Assembly (NCBI GenBank): GCA_022402535.1 | Contig: JAKRSD010000015.1 | Location: forward strand, 141,641 to 205,640 | Reading direction: 5' to 3' | DNA length: 64,000 bases | Source: Flavobacteriales bacterium | GTDB lineage: Bacteria; Bacteroidota; Bacteroidia; CAIKAF01 | Program-made: the position numbers and the translations under genes | The notes under the pieces: generated by a model | What the model saw: the letters and a program-made list of their open reading frames with translations, nothing else | Told to the model about the DNA's origin: nothing | Databases searched by the model: none | In this document: piece by piece, positions 17,135 to 26,193 of the stretch | Layout: each line of letters begins with the position of its first letter | Position numbering within the stretch: the first letter of the stretch is position 1

Positions 17135-18436
17135 ATGGATCCAAAACTTTTAATTGCAGCATCGGTAGCCTTCTTGGTCATCATTTTGTTATTGGTGGGT
17201 TTGCTGCTCTTTGCCAAATCTAAATTGACCAATTCCGGTCCTGTTCAGCTTGTCATCAATGGAAATGCTCCCATTAATGTAAACGCCGGTAGTACGCTAC
17301 TTTCTACATTGAGTGCTGAGAAAATTTTCCTTCCCTCTGCCTGTGGCGGCGGAGGTACCTGTGCTATGTGTAAATGTCAGGTTTTATCTGGCGGTGGAGA
17401 AATTCTTCCTACAGAAAAAGGATATTTTACCCGTAAGGAAGTTGCCGATAACTGGCGTCTGGGATGTCAGGTGAAGGTGAAAGAAAGCATGGAAATTCGT
17501 ATTCCTGATGAGATTTTCGGAATCAAAAAATGGGAATGTGAAGTGGTTTCGAACTGGAACGTGGCTTCATTCATCAAAGAATTTGTGGTGAAACTTCCTG
17601 AAGGAGAAACCCTTCATTTTGAATCGGGCGGATATATTCAGGTAGATGTACCTGCGCTTACGGTTGATTTTAAAGATATCGATATTCGTCCGCTGCCTGA
17701 TGATCCGGCCGGACCGGATAAATTTAAAGCAGAGTGGGATAAATTCGGCCTTTGGGACTTGAAAATGGTGAACCCAGAACCTTTGTTCCGTGCCTATTCC
17801 ATGGCTAACCACCCTGCCGAAGGAAACATTATCATGTTAAATATCCGTATTGCCACTCCACCTTGGGATAGAGCCAATAACCGTTGGATGAATGTAAATC
17901 CGGGGGTATGTTCGTCTTTCGTTTTCGGATGTAAACCCGGCGATAAAGTGGTAATTTCCGGACCTTACGGTGAATTCCACATTAAAGATACCGATTGCGA
18001 AATGATATACATTGGCGGGGGTGCCGGTATGGCTCCACTCCGTTCGCATATTTTCCACCTTTTCCACACGTTGAAAACCGGTCGTAAAGTCTCGTATTGG
18101 TATGGCGGCCGCTCACGTCGTGAGTTGTTCTATGTGGATCATTTCCGCAAAATCGAAAAAGAGTTCCCTAATTTTAAATTCCACATCGTACTTTCTGAGC
18201 CGCTTCCCGAAGATAACTGGGTAGCCAAGAAAAGTATGGATGATACGGAAGGTGAAGGTTTTACAGGATTTGTTCACCAGGCGTTGATTGACAACTACCT
18301 GAGTAAACATGCCGAGCCTGAAGAGATTGAATATTATTTCTGTGGTCCGCCCATGATGAATGCGGCAGTAATAAAAATGCTGGATGATTTCGGCGTACCT
18401 CAGGACAAAATCTCTTTCGACGATTTCGGAGGCTAA
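17135..18436 (+). CDS. nqrF: Na+-NQR subunit F (NADH-oxidising, 2Fe-2S/FAD)
   Basis: Electron entry subunit of 433 residues. An N-terminal membrane helix (about residues 5-27) anchors a 2Fe-2S ferredoxin domain with Cys70, Cys76, Cys79 and Cys111, followed by an FAD domain (RAYSMANHP) and an NADH domain ([24 protein letters not shown]). It oxidises NADH and passes electrons on through the complex. It closes the operon and is followed by a strong terminator. Confidence 0.97.
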   Translation: MDPKLLIAASVAFLVIILLLVGLLLFAKSKLTNSGPVQLVINGNAPINVNAGSTLLSTLSAEKIFLPSACGGGGTCAMCKCQVLSGGGEILPTEKGYFTRKEVADNWRLGCQVKVKESMEIRIPDEIFGIKKWECEVVSNWNVASFIKEFVVKLPEGETLHFESGGYIQVDVPALTVDFKDIDIRPLPDDPAGPDKFKAEWDKFGLWDLKMVNPEPLFRAYSMANHPAEGNIIMLNIRIATPPWDRANNRWMNVNPGVCSSFVFGCKPGDKVVISGPYGEFHIKDTDCEMIYIGGGAGMAPLRSHIFHLFHTLKTGRKVSYWYGGRSRRELFYVDHFRKIEKEFPNFKFHIVLSEPLPEDNWVAKKSMDDTEGEGFTGFVHQALIDNYLSKHAEPEEIEYYFCGPPMMNAAVIKMLDDFGVPQDKISFDDFGG

Positions 18437-18454
18437 TTCAAATCAGATATATCT

Positions 18455-18491
18455 TAAAATCCCGTCAGGTTTCACCGGCGGGATTTTTTTT
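18455..18491 (+). terminator. Rho-independent terminator after nqrF
   Basis: Inverted repeat AAATCCCG / CGGGATTT around a 14-base loop, followed by an unbroken T run; 18 bases after the nqrF stop. Confidence 0.9.
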
Positions 18492-18529
18492 GATTACAAT
18501 TTTCAAAACAATGAGCAGTTGAATTGGGT

Positions 18530-18537
18530 TATATTTG
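18530..18537 (+). promoter_or_regulatory. -7 box (TATATTTG) for the pirin gene
   Basis: TATATTTG is a full match to TAnnTTTG and ends 18 bases before the ATG at 18556, implying a very short leader. Confidence 0.5.
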
Positions 18538-18555
18538 CAAGTAAACGTTACTATT

Positions 18556-19704
18556 ATGGCTCAAAATTCATTGCCCAGAAGAAATTTTCTGTCGCGGGTA
18601 TTTGTAGGTTTAGGTGCCGCCATGGCAGCACCGGCGGTTGGTTTTGCCAAATCATTTAAAGAAGCATTTGATCAAACAGGAGAAAGTATGAACCCGATAA
18701 AAAAAATTAAACCCTTAGGATTTCAGTGGGAAACCGCGGACCCCTTCCTTTTTTGTGTGCACCATGAAGACGCTTTTCCGAAAGGAAATGATAAAATGGG
18801 GCCCGATCCCACCCATTTTAAAGGACGTCATATGGGGGAAGATTTTATAATTAAAGACGGATTCCGGATGTACCATGGTAAAACGGTTCCCGGATTTCCC
18901 GGTCATCCTCACCGTGGTTTTGAAACCATTACGGTTGTTAGAAAAGGAATGGTAGATCATGCCGATTCTATGGGTGCCGCAGGCCGATACGGAGATGGCG
19001 ACGTACAATGGATGACTGCCGGGAAAGGCGTGCAACATTCGGAAATGTTCCCCTTACTTTCTGCCGAAAAAGAAAATCCTATGGAACTTTTTCAGATTTG
19101 GCTCAATCTTCCGTCAAAAAGTAAAATGGTAGAGCCTCATTTTAAAATGTTGTGGAGAGAAAATATTCCCATTTATACCCATACTGATGCGCAAGACAAA
19201 AAAGCACGAGTTGAAATCATCGCCGGAAAAATGGGTAATCTTTCTGCCGTGATGCCTCCTCCGGATTCCTGGGCCGCTAACCCCGAAAATGAAGTGGCGG
19301 TTTGGAACATTAAAATGGATGCCGGAGCGGAGTGGAAGTTACCTAAAGCGTCAAAAGGTATAAACCGGACACTCTATTTTTATGAAGGAGAAGGGCTGGA
19401 CATTTCCGGACAAACGGTTCCTTTTTATCATGCGGTTGAACTACATGCAGAAATTGAAACGGTAATAAAAGCAGGAGCTAAACCTACCGGTTTATTGGTA
19501 TTGCAGGGAAAACCGATTGGCGAAACGGTTATTCAATACGGCCCGTTTGTGATGAACTCAAAAGCTGAAATCAATCAGGCGTTTGAAGACTACCACAAAA
19601 CGCAGTTCGGAGGTTGGCCCTGGCCCAAGTATGATCAGGTGCACGCCCGGGAAAAAGGTCGTTTTGCAAAACATGCTGACGGCACCGAAGAAATTAAAAG
19701 TTAG
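18556..19704 (+). CDS. Pirin family protein with a twin-arginine signal
   Basis: Cupin-fold protein of 382 residues. The pirin metal-binding region is clear: PGFPGHPHRGFETITVV, followed by GDVQWMTAGKGVQHSEMF. Bacterial pirins may act as quercetinase-like dioxygenases or regulators; the substrate here is unknown. The N-terminus reads SLPRRNFLSRVFVGLGAAMAAPAVGFA, a Tat-type signal with the RR pair and a hydrophobic stretch, so the folded metalloprotein is probably exported, which is uncommon for pirins. A TTG at 18535 in the same frame is rejected as start because it overlaps the promoter box. Confidence 0.85.
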   Translation: MAQNSLPRRNFLSRVFVGLGAAMAAPAVGFAKSFKEAFDQTGESMNPIKKIKPLGFQWETADPFLFCVHHEDAFPKGNDKMGPDPTHFKGRHMGEDFIIKDGFRMYHGKTVPGFPGHPHRGFETITVVRKGMVDHADSMGAAGRYGDGDVQWMTAGKGVQHSEMFPLLSAEKENPMELFQIWLNLPSKSKMVEPHFKMLWRENIPIYTHTDAQDKKARVEIIAGKMGNLSAVMPPPDSWAANPENEVAVWNIKMDAGAEWKLPKASKGINRTLYFYEGEGLDISGQTVPFYHAVELHAEIETVIKAGAKPTGLLVLQGKPIGETVIQYGPFVMNSKAEINQAFEDYHKTQFGGWPWPKYDQVHAREKGRFAKHADGTEEIKS

Positions 19705-19709
19705 AAACT

Positions 19710-20246
19710 TTATTCCAGTTTCTTTTTCAGGTTTTGTAACCCTATTTCTAAATCCTTACCGATTTCTTCTTCCATATTCATGAATAACCCCATCAGATTC
19801 ATGGGATAGGGCATTTTCCCGCTGATTGCCCATGTTACCTGCGTTTCATTTTCTGAAACGGATTTAAGTGCCATGTAAGAATCTAATTTTGACTCAAACG
19901 GCTCTTTAAAACGTACTTCATAATCAATACGTTCCCCTTCTGTGATTTTTGTGATTTCCTGTTCGCCTACGCCCACATCTTCGTTTTTGCTTTCCCAACC
20001 TGCCACAAAGCCTACCGTAGCATCGGTTCCTTTAAACTCTTTTTTCATGTTGGGATCCATGGCGGCCCATTTGCTGTATTCGTCCTGATTTTTCAGATAC
20101 TTTACATAATCGTATACTTCTGAGCGGGGTTTCTGAATGGTAATATCCTTCACCACTTCGTATTCTTTTTTTACAAACAATGCGGCGATAAACGGGATAG
20201 AAATAATTACGGCCAAAACAATGGCGATTTTTTTAACTGTTTTCAT
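19710..20246 (-). CDS. SRPBCC (START-like) family protein with N-terminal membrane anchor
   Basis: Protein of 178 residues: one hydrophobic N-terminal helix (IAIVLAVIISIPFIAALFV) and then an SRPBCC/polyketide-cyclase-like hydrophobic-ligand domain (ITIQKPRSEVYDYVKYLKNQDEYSKW, GMPYP-like GKMPYPMNLMGLF). Proteins of this type bind small hydrophobic molecules; no ligand can be inferred. The frame extends to 20294 but the ATG at 20246 gives the natural N-terminus. Convergent with the pirin gene, five bases apart. Confidence 0.8.
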   Translation of the reverse strand: MKTVKKIAIVLAVIISIPFIAALFVKKEYEVVKDITIQKPRSEVYDYVKYLKNQDEYSKWAAMDPNMKKEFKGTDATVGFVAGWESKNEDVGVGEQEITKITEGERIDYEVRFKEPFESKLDSYMALKSVSENETQVTWAISGKMPYPMNLMGLFMNMEEEIGKDLEIGLQNLKKKLE

Positions 20247-20324
20247 GGTAGATGTGTTTGTTGTACAAACAAATATACCATCATTTCTATACAATTAGGT
20301 ATACTTGTCATTCAATTTTAGGTG

Positions 20325-20717
20325 ATGAAAATTACTTTTATAACAATACTTGCTATACTTCCAGTTTTGAGCCGGGCCCAAAATTGGGATTGCAGCCGCT
20401 TTAAAAATGGCAGTTTTACCATATTTGATCCCACTTCCGGAAAAACCACGTTGATTCATCGATATGGTAACCGGCAGATTGAAACTGACTCCGCCAATAC
20501 GTACAGAATCCTATTAAAAGTAAAATGGATTGATGCGTGTAACTATGAACTTACTCCGAAAAAATTTGAAGGGCTGGATAAAGAAATGATTTCACTACGC
20601 AAGAAAACAGTGGGGGTGCGAATAATTCAAATCAATGAAGATTCATATGTAGCCCGTTGTACAATCGTGGGCAGTTTTGTGCCGTACTCTGATTTTGAAT
20701 TAATTCAAATTAAATAG
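20325..20717 (+). CDS. Hypothetical secreted protein
   Basis: Protein of about 130 residues with a signal peptide (ITFITILAILPVLSRAQ) and a small soluble domain containing two cysteines (WDCSRF, DACNYEL) and a third near the end (YVARCTI). No recognised family. The ATG at 20325 is preferred over the GTG three bases before it. Convergent with folA. Confidence 0.6.
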   Translation: MKITFITILAILPVLSRAQNWDCSRFKNGSFTIFDPTSGKTTLIHRYGNRQIETDSANTYRILLKVKWIDACNYELTPKKFEGLDKEMISLRKKTVGVRIIQINEDSYVARCTIVGSFVPYSDFELIQIK

Positions 20718-20730
20718 GTTGACCAAAGGA

Positions 20731-21231
20731 TTACCCCTTTTTGTACTGCAAAAACGTGTAGTCAAATTCGTTTTTTTCATCGGCCGGGTGGCTTTCTTCA
20801 AACACGCACATCCATTCTTTTCCAATTTCCGGGAATTGTGTATCGCCCTCCGCTGAGGTGTGAACGCGTGTCACAAACAATTCATCCGTAATGGGTAAAA
20901 ACCGGGCGTAAATTTCTCCACCCCCGATTATGGATATTCTTTCCTCGTTTTGGCAGATGTTCAGCGCTTCTTCTGGGCTGTTTACTATTTCGGCCCCATC
21001 TACTTGGTAGGCTTTATCACGGGTAATGATGATATTTCTGCGTCCCGGTAACACCCTGCCTATGGAATCAAAGGTCTTTCTTCCCATGATAATGGGAAAT
21101 CCCGTGGTGAGTTCCCTGAATTTTTTTAAATCGGAAGATAATTTCCAGATCAGTGCATTATTGTTGCCAATTACTTGGTTTTCTGCCACGGCCACAACCA
21201 TTCTCACTACAGGCTTTTTGTCATTTTTCAT
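20731..21231 (-). CDS. folA: Dihydrofolate reductase
   Basis: Enzyme of 166 residues that reduces dihydrofolate to tetrahydrofolate with NADPH. Visible family marks are VVAVAENQVIGNNNALIWKLSSDLKKFRELTTG, IIMGRKTFDSIGRVLPGR and the NADPH loop ISIIGGGEIYARFLP. The normal length for the family. Divergent from the exosortase-family gene. Confidence 0.96.
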   Translation of the reverse strand: MKNDKKPVVRMVVAVAENQVIGNNNALIWKLSSDLKKFRELTTGFPIIMGRKTFDSIGRVLPGRRNIIITRDKAYQVDGAEIVNSPEEALNICQNEERISIIGGGEIYARFLPITDELFVTRVHTSAEGDTQFPEIGKEWMCVFEESHPADEKNEFDYTFLQYKKG

Positions 21232-21275
21232 CGTAATCCGATTTAACGGTACAAAAGAACTATTTTAGCGCCGTT

Positions 21276-21836
21276 ATGGGTAACTTATCCGAAAAATTAA
21301 AATCGGTTGATAAACAAGCCGCCTTGGCTTCCGTCCTTTTTTTGGCTAAGACGGGCGGAGTGTACTTACTTTGGAAAGGGTTTACCTACCTGATGGAAAA
21401 TGTGCCCAAGCTGACTCCGTACTGGGATGCATTTCGGGATTTCACCGGGATGATTTTAGCAAAGGCTACTTATTTTGTTGTGGTTACGCTGATGGGCTAT
21501 GAAGGACAGGCTTATGATCGCGTTTTTATGATTGAAGGCACCCGGGGCATTTATATCGGTAATTCTTGTCTGGGAGTTTCTGCCATGGCCATTTTTGCGG
21601 GATTAATCATTGCCTATCCCGGCCCCTGGAAACGTAAATTATGGTATATCCCATTAGGCATGTTATTGGTGCAGGGCTCAAATCTTTTTCGTCTGGTGGG
21701 ATTGGCATTATTGCAAAAACACAGCACTGAAGCATTTGTGCAGTTTAATCACGGATATACCTATGTAATCATCACCTATTCCTTTATTTTTCTTCTGGTG
21801 GTGTTTTGGTTTAATAAACTGGCCGATAAAAAATAA
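21276..21836 (+). CDS. Exosortase/archaeosortase family protein
   Basis: Polytopic membrane protein of 186 residues. The catalytic triad pattern of the exosortase superfamily is visible: Cys98 in IGNSCLGVSAMAIF, Arg139 in QGSNLFRLVGLALL and His159 in QFNHGYTYVIITY. Exosortases cut and transfer proteins bearing short C-terminal tripartite tags (motif, membrane helix, basic tail). It is shorter than the classic PEP-CTERM enzymes, as usual for Bacteroidota subfamilies; I cannot assign the subfamily. A candidate substrate with such a tag is encoded at 39190-39408. Confidence 0.85.
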   Translation: MGNLSEKLKSVDKQAALASVLFLAKTGGVYLLWKGFTYLMENVPKLTPYWDAFRDFTGMILAKATYFVVVTLMGYEGQAYDRVFMIEGTRGIYIGNSCLGVSAMAIFAGLIIAYPGPWKRKLWYIPLGMLLVQGSNLFRLVGLALLQKHSTEAFVQFNHGYTYVIITYSFIFLLVVFWFNKLADKK

Positions 21837-21942
21837 TCACGGCATACCCCGTAAAAGATTTTTGCCGTATTTTTCAACGTTAATGAACGGTTAAAGAATG
21901 TAAATGCCCGGTTAAATAGTCCGGTATTGAGTTTTTCGAATT

Positions 21943-21950
21943 TACCTTTG
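21943..21950 (+). promoter_or_regulatory. -7 box (TACCTTTG) for the histidine kinase gene
   Basis: TACCTTTG matches TAnnTTTG and ends five bases before the ATG at 21956. If used, the mRNA would be leaderless or almost so, like hpt. Confidence 0.45.
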
Positions 21951-21955
21951 ATATC

Positions 21956-23503
21956 ATGTCGGTAAAAAACAGATTTCTGCCCGTTTCCATACTTATGATG
22001 ACTGCGGCGCTTGCCGGCATTTTTGCCTTGCAGGTGTATTGGTTTATGCAGGCGTATGAACTCAAAAGTCGCGATTTTGACAGTCGGGTAAATATGGCCC
22101 TTATCAAAACGGCCGAGCGGGTAGAAGCCTACGAAACCAAAAATATTTTGATAGAAAGAATCGGGCAGGGGGTCAATTATTTTCCCCGATACCCGGATTC
22201 ATCTTCGGCAACATCCATTCCCTCGGGTACTTTGCTCGATCAAACTAATTTTACAATCCGCCAACCGGAAGCTGAAGCCGAGGCCACACAACAAAAAATT
22301 TTCTTACCCGACGGAACTGAGCTCACCATTGCCACCAATACCATAGGCGGCTCACTTTCCGACAGCGTGCGTGCGGCTGTACAGGATGAAGCCCGTCAAT
22401 TGTTTACCGATATTTTGTTGGAACTGGAGCTGTTTAAGCGCGAAGGAATGCAGATGCCCGACCCCATGAAAGTGGATTCAATACTGGATTATACCCTTCG
22501 TGAATTTGGAATCCGTTCGGGTTATATGGGGGCGGTTTATCTTCCACAGATTGACTCAGCGCTATTGCTTAACAACACCAAATCGTTTACTCCGCTGCAC
22601 GAGTCAAAGTTTTATATCAGATTGTTTCCGCAATTTGCTTTTGCGGCACCTCAGTATCTGGTGATAGATTTTATGGACAAAACGGCATCCATTATTGCCG
22701 AATTACAATCGTTTATCTTGTTGTTTCTCATATTTTCTACCATCATCATTGGGGTTTATGCCTACACACTCCGCAATTTTTTGAAACAGAGAAAATTGTC
22801 GGAACTGAAAACGGATTTTATCAATAATATGACGCATGAGTTTAAAACACCCATTGCATCCATCTCATTAGCAGCGGATTCACTGAAAAATCCCAAAATA
22901 CTTCAAAATCCGGAACTGATTTTGCAGTATGGGGAAATCATTAAAGAAGAAAACAAGCGGATGAATCGCCACATCGAGTCGGTTTTGCAGTCAGCCATTC
23001 TTGAAAAAGATTCGCTGCAACTGAATAAAGAAACCCTTCATCTGCATGCTCTTCTTGAAATTGCTGCCGACAGGGTCCGTTTTCAGCACAGTTCCGTGGA
23101 GATTAGAATTGCCGAAGAATACGAAGCAGAAAATGATAGAATTGTCGGAGACGAAATGCACTTGGTGAATGTATTTGTGAACTTGTTGGATAATGCCGTA
23201 AAGTATTGTAAAACAGTTCCGGAGATTACCATCAAAACCCAAAATGAGGAAAATGATATCCGGATTTCATTTTCCGATAATGGAATCGGAATAAAAAAAG
23301 ACGACGTAAAAGAAATATTTCAGAAATTTTACCGTGTACCTACGGGCAATCTGCATAATGTAAAAGGATTCGGCCTCGGCTTACACTACGTAAAATCAAT
23401 TATAGAAATGCATGGAGGCACAGTGGGCGTAGAAAGTGTTTATGGAAAAGGAAGCACATTTACGCTCACCATTCCTCTGATAACCAAAAACGAACAAGTA
23501 TGA
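21956..23503 (+). CDS. Sensor histidine kinase
   Basis: Membrane-bound sensor kinase of 515 residues. Membrane helices lie at about residues 10-30 and 247-270, enclosing a periplasmic sensing domain of about 215 residues with no recognised fold. The dimerisation/phosphoacceptor motif has His294 in MTHEFKTPIASI; the ATP-binding domain has the N box (FVNLLDNAVKYC), G1 (DNGIGIKKDDV) and G2 (GFGLGLHYVKSI). It overlaps the response regulator gene by four bases (ATGA), so the two form a two-component pair. Confidence 0.95.
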   Translation: MSVKNRFLPVSILMMTAALAGIFALQVYWFMQAYELKSRDFDSRVNMALIKTAERVEAYETKNILIERIGQGVNYFPRYPDSSSATSIPSGTLLDQTNFTIRQPEAEAEATQQKIFLPDGTELTIATNTIGGSLSDSVRAAVQDEARQLFTDILLELELFKREGMQMPDPMKVDSILDYTLREFGIRSGYMGAVYLPQIDSALLLNNTKSFTPLHESKFYIRLFPQFAFAAPQYLVIDFMDKTASIIAELQSFILLFLIFSTIIIGVYAYTLRNFLKQRKLSELKTDFINNMTHEFKTPIASISLAADSLKNPKILQNPELILQYGEIIKEENKRMNRHIESVLQSAILEKDSLQLNKETLHLHALLEIAADRVRFQHSSVEIRIAEEYEAENDRIVGDEMHLVNVFVNLLDNAVKYCKTVPEITIKTQNEENDIRISFSDNGIGIKKDDVKEIFQKFYRVPTGNLHNVKGFGLGLHYVKSIIEMHGGTVGVESVYGKGSTFTLTIPLITKNEQV

Positions 23504-24207
23504 GTACAACAGGCAAAAGCAAAATTTTATTGGTAGAAGATGATTCTTCTTTCGGAGGACTGATGAGAGATTTTCTGAAAATGAATGATCTGGATGTGGA
23601 ATTATGCACGGACGGGGAAGCCGGGCGTGAAGCTTTTTTCCGCGACCGGTTTGATTTATGCATTTTGGATGTGATGATGCCCAAAATGGACGGATTTACC
23701 TTGGCATCCGAAATAAAAAAATTCAACCCTGATATTCCGGTTATATTTCTTACCGCTAAAACCCTCCGGGAAGATATGGTGAAAGGCTATAAACTGGGCG
23801 CTGATGATTATATTACCAAACCTTTCGATTCGGAAATATTGCTGATGAAAGTGAACGCGATTCTAAAGCGCAACACTTCCCAGAATGCCCGGGAAAAGCA
23901 GACGGTTTTTCATATCGGTGATTTTGAATACAAAAACAGCACCCGCGAGTTGGTGCATCCCACTGCCGGCATCGCCAAACTTTCGCCCAAAGAGGGAGAA
24001 CTGCTGCGGATGTTACTGGTTACCCAAGATTCCGTGATGCCCCGTTCTGCGGCGTTAAAGGCAATCTGGAAAGATGACAACTATTTTACGGGCCGTAGTA
24101 TGGATGTGTACATGACCAAACTGCGCAAATATCTTTCTCATGACCCACGTATTGAAATCCGTAATATACACAGCGAAGGATTTATGCTTACGGTGAGAGA
24201 AGAGTAA
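23500..24207 (+). CDS. Response regulator, OmpR/PhoB family
   Basis: Transcription regulator of 235 residues. The receiver domain has the acidic pair in LVEDDSS, the phosphoacceptor Asp57 (CILDVMMPKMDG), Thr85 and Lys107 (DYITKPFD). The C-terminal winged helix (about residues 140-233) shows KLSPKEGELLRML and GRSMDVYMTKLRKYL. Translationally coupled to the kinase; targets unknown. Confidence 0.95.
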   Translation: MSTTGKSKILLVEDDSSFGGLMRDFLKMNDLDVELCTDGEAGREAFFRDRFDLCILDVMMPKMDGFTLASEIKKFNPDIPVIFLTAKTLREDMVKGYKLGADDYITKPFDSEILLMKVNAILKRNTSQNAREKQTVFHIGDFEYKNSTRELVHPTAGIAKLSPKEGELLRMLLVTQDSVMPRSAALKAIWKDDNYFTGRSMDVYMTKLRKYLSHDPRIEIRNIHSEGFMLTVREE

Positions 24208-24226
24208 TTGTTTTGAATAGAATTAA

Positions 24227-24252
24227 AAAAGGCCGGAATTACCGGCCTTTTC
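24227..24252. terminator. Bidirectional terminator between the response regulator and pdhB genes
   Basis: The stem GGCCGG / CCGGCC with a five-base loop is flanked by an A run on one side and a T run on the other, so it can stop transcripts arriving from both convergent genes. Confidence 0.85.
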
Positions 24253-24268
24253 TGTTTAGTATAAAAGC

Positions 24269-25246
24269 TTATTTATAAGTTACCGTTTTCACGGCTTCCA
24301 CAATGCGTTTTACATTGGGTAGGTAGGCTTCAATCAGCGAAGCGGCAAAAGGAAACGGAACATCGCGTCCCGTAACCCGGATAATGGGCGCATCTAAATA
24401 ATCGAAAGCGCGCTTTTGCACCATATAGGTAAGTTCGGTGGCAATGTTGGCCAGTGGCCAGGCTTCATCTATAAATACCATACGGTTGGTCTTTTTTACG
24501 GAGTTCACCACGGTATCATAATCAATGGGGCGAACGGAACGTAAATCCACCACTTCGCAATCGATACCTTCTTTGGCCAGTTCTTCGGCAGCTGCCAGAA
24601 CCACTTTCATCATTTTGCCAAAGGATACCAGCGTAACATCGGTTCCCATGCGTTTAATATCCGCTTTGCCGATAGGAATCAGATATTCTTCTTCAGGCAC
24701 TTCGCCTTTATCGCCATACATCTGCTCCGATTCCATAAAAATCACAGGGTCGTTATCGCGGATGGCTGTTTTCATCAAGCCTTTGGCATCGTATGGATTT
24801 GAAGGAACCACCACTTTCAGTCCGGGGCAGTTGGCATACCAGCTTTCAAAATTTTGGCTGTGTGTTGCCCCCAATTGTCCTGCCGAACCGGTGGGCCCGC
24901 GAAACACGATGGGAATATTAAACTGTCCGCCGCTCATCTGATATATTTTTGCGGCGTTATTGATAATCTGATCTATAGCAACCAGAGAAAAGTTAAATGT
25001 CATGAACTCGATAATGGGACGAATGCCATTCATGGCCGCACCCACTCCGATACCTGCAAAACCCAGCTCAGAGATAGGCGTATCAATCACCCTCTTTTCT
25101 CCGAACTCTTCCAGCATGCCTTTGGACACTTTGTAAGCCCCATCGTATTCGGCCACTTCTTCACCCATCAAAAAGACGTTCTCATCGCGGCGCATTTCTT
25201 CGCTCATGGCTTCTCTTATGGCTTCTCTGAATTGAATTTCACGCAT
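24269..25246 (-). CDS. pdhB: Pyruvate dehydrogenase E1 component, beta subunit
   Basis: Protein of 325 residues: the beta chain of the thiamine-diphosphate-dependent E1 enzyme, which pairs with an alpha chain not in this window. Family marks are the N-terminal EAIREAMSEEMRRDENVFLMGEEV, the DTPISELGFAGIGVGAA stretch, and the GPTGSAGQLGATHSQ loop. Branched-chain 2-oxoacid dehydrogenase beta chains are similar, but the sequence fits pyruvate dehydrogenase best. A TACCTTTG box lies 20 bases upstream. Confidence 0.92.
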   Translation of the reverse strand: MREIQFREAIREAMSEEMRRDENVFLMGEEVAEYDGAYKVSKGMLEEFGEKRVIDTPISELGFAGIGVGAAMNGIRPIIEFMTFNFSLVAIDQIINNAAKIYQMSGGQFNIPIVFRGPTGSAGQLGATHSQNFESWYANCPGLKVVVPSNPYDAKGLMKTAIRDNDPVIFMESEQMYGDKGEVPEEEYLIPIGKADIKRMGTDVTLVSFGKMMKVVLAAAEELAKEGIDCEVVDLRSVRPIDYDTVVNSVKKTNRMVFIDEAWPLANIATELTYMVQKRAFDYLDAPIIRVTGRDVPFPFAASLIEAYLPNVKRIVEAVKTVTYK

Positions 25247-25266
25247 AATTGCAATAAATTTAGGGG

Positions 25267-25274
25267 CAAAGGTA
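25267..25274 (-). promoter_or_regulatory. -7 box (TACCTTTG) for pdhB
   Basis: Minus-strand TACCTTTG matches TAnnTTTG, 20 bases before the pdhB ATG. Confidence 0.45.
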
Positions 25275-25385
25275 ATAATACTCTTAATTACGCCACACTT
25301 TAAACCCGTATCGGCTGCAATTGTTTACTTAACAGGTCTTTCAGATTTTTAGGAAGTAAAAATGCTCGTCATGCATAACTTTTTC

Positions 25386-25393
25386 TAAATTTG
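25386..25393 (+). promoter_or_regulatory. -7 box (TAAATTTG) for etfBA
   Basis: TAAATTTG matches TAnnTTTG and ends 30 bases before the etfB ATG. Confidence 0.45.
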
Positions 25394-25423
25394 TCGGGTT
25401 GAATCATCAAATAATGTAACAAT

Positions 25424-26164
25424 ATGAATATTTTGGTATGTATCAGCAAAGTGCCTGATACCACAACAAAGATTTCTTTTACGGACAATAACACTAAGTT
25501 CAATACGGCGGGTGTTCAGTATATCGTAAATCCTTCGGACGAATGGTATGCTTTGGTTCGCGGACTTGAACTCAAAGAGGCCCTCGGCGGTTCGGTTACC
25601 ATCATTACTGTGGGATTGGCCGAAGACGATGCCATTATCCGCAAAGCACTTGCCATCGGTGCCGATGAAGCTGTGCGTGTGAATGCAGACCCTGCCGATT
25701 CTTATTTTGTGGCCGCTCAGATTGCTGCGTATGCCAAAACCAAAAATTTTGATTTAATCCTAACGGGTAAAGAAACGATTGACCACAACAATGCCGAAGT
25801 GGGCGGTATGATTGCCGAAATGGTAGGCATGGAGTTCGTTTCTCCGGTGAATAAATTAGACGTGAACGGAAACGTTGCCCGCATGGAAAGCGAAGTCGGT
25901 GGAGCAACTTTTGTGCTGGAAGCTGAACTTCCGTTGGTTATTTCTGCCGCTAAAGGTATGGCCGATCAGCGTATTCCGAATATGCGCGGTATTATGGCAG
26001 CCCGTACCAAACCGATAAATGTGGTAGAACCTCAGGGAGTGCAGCCGCTGGTGAAAGTTGCCGCCTTTGAAATGCCTCCTGCCAAAGCCGGGGTAAAAAT
26101 GATAGATCCTGAAAATATGGATGAGCTGGTACAATTGTTACACAATGAAGCCAAGGTTATTTAA
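25424..26164 (+). CDS. etfB: Electron transfer flavoprotein beta subunit
   Basis: Subunit of 246 residues that binds AMP and, with the alpha chain, carries electrons from acyl-CoA and other dehydrogenases to the quinone pool. Family features are CISKVPDTTTKISF at the N-terminus, NPSDEWYALVRGLELKE, and the DLILTGKETIDHNNAEVG signature. It is followed by etfA after 29 bases. Confidence 0.95.
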   Translation: MNILVCISKVPDTTTKISFTDNNTKFNTAGVQYIVNPSDEWYALVRGLELKEALGGSVTIITVGLAEDDAIIRKALAIGADEAVRVNADPADSYFVAAQIAAYAKTKNFDLILTGKETIDHNNAEVGGMIAEMVGMEFVSPVNKLDVNGNVARMESEVGGATFVLEAELPLVISAAKGMADQRIPNMRGIMAARTKPINVVEPQGVQPLVKVAAFEMPPAKAGVKMIDPENMDELVQLLHNEAKVI

Positions 26165-26193
26165 TTGATTACCATTAAAAAAAAGATTGCATT

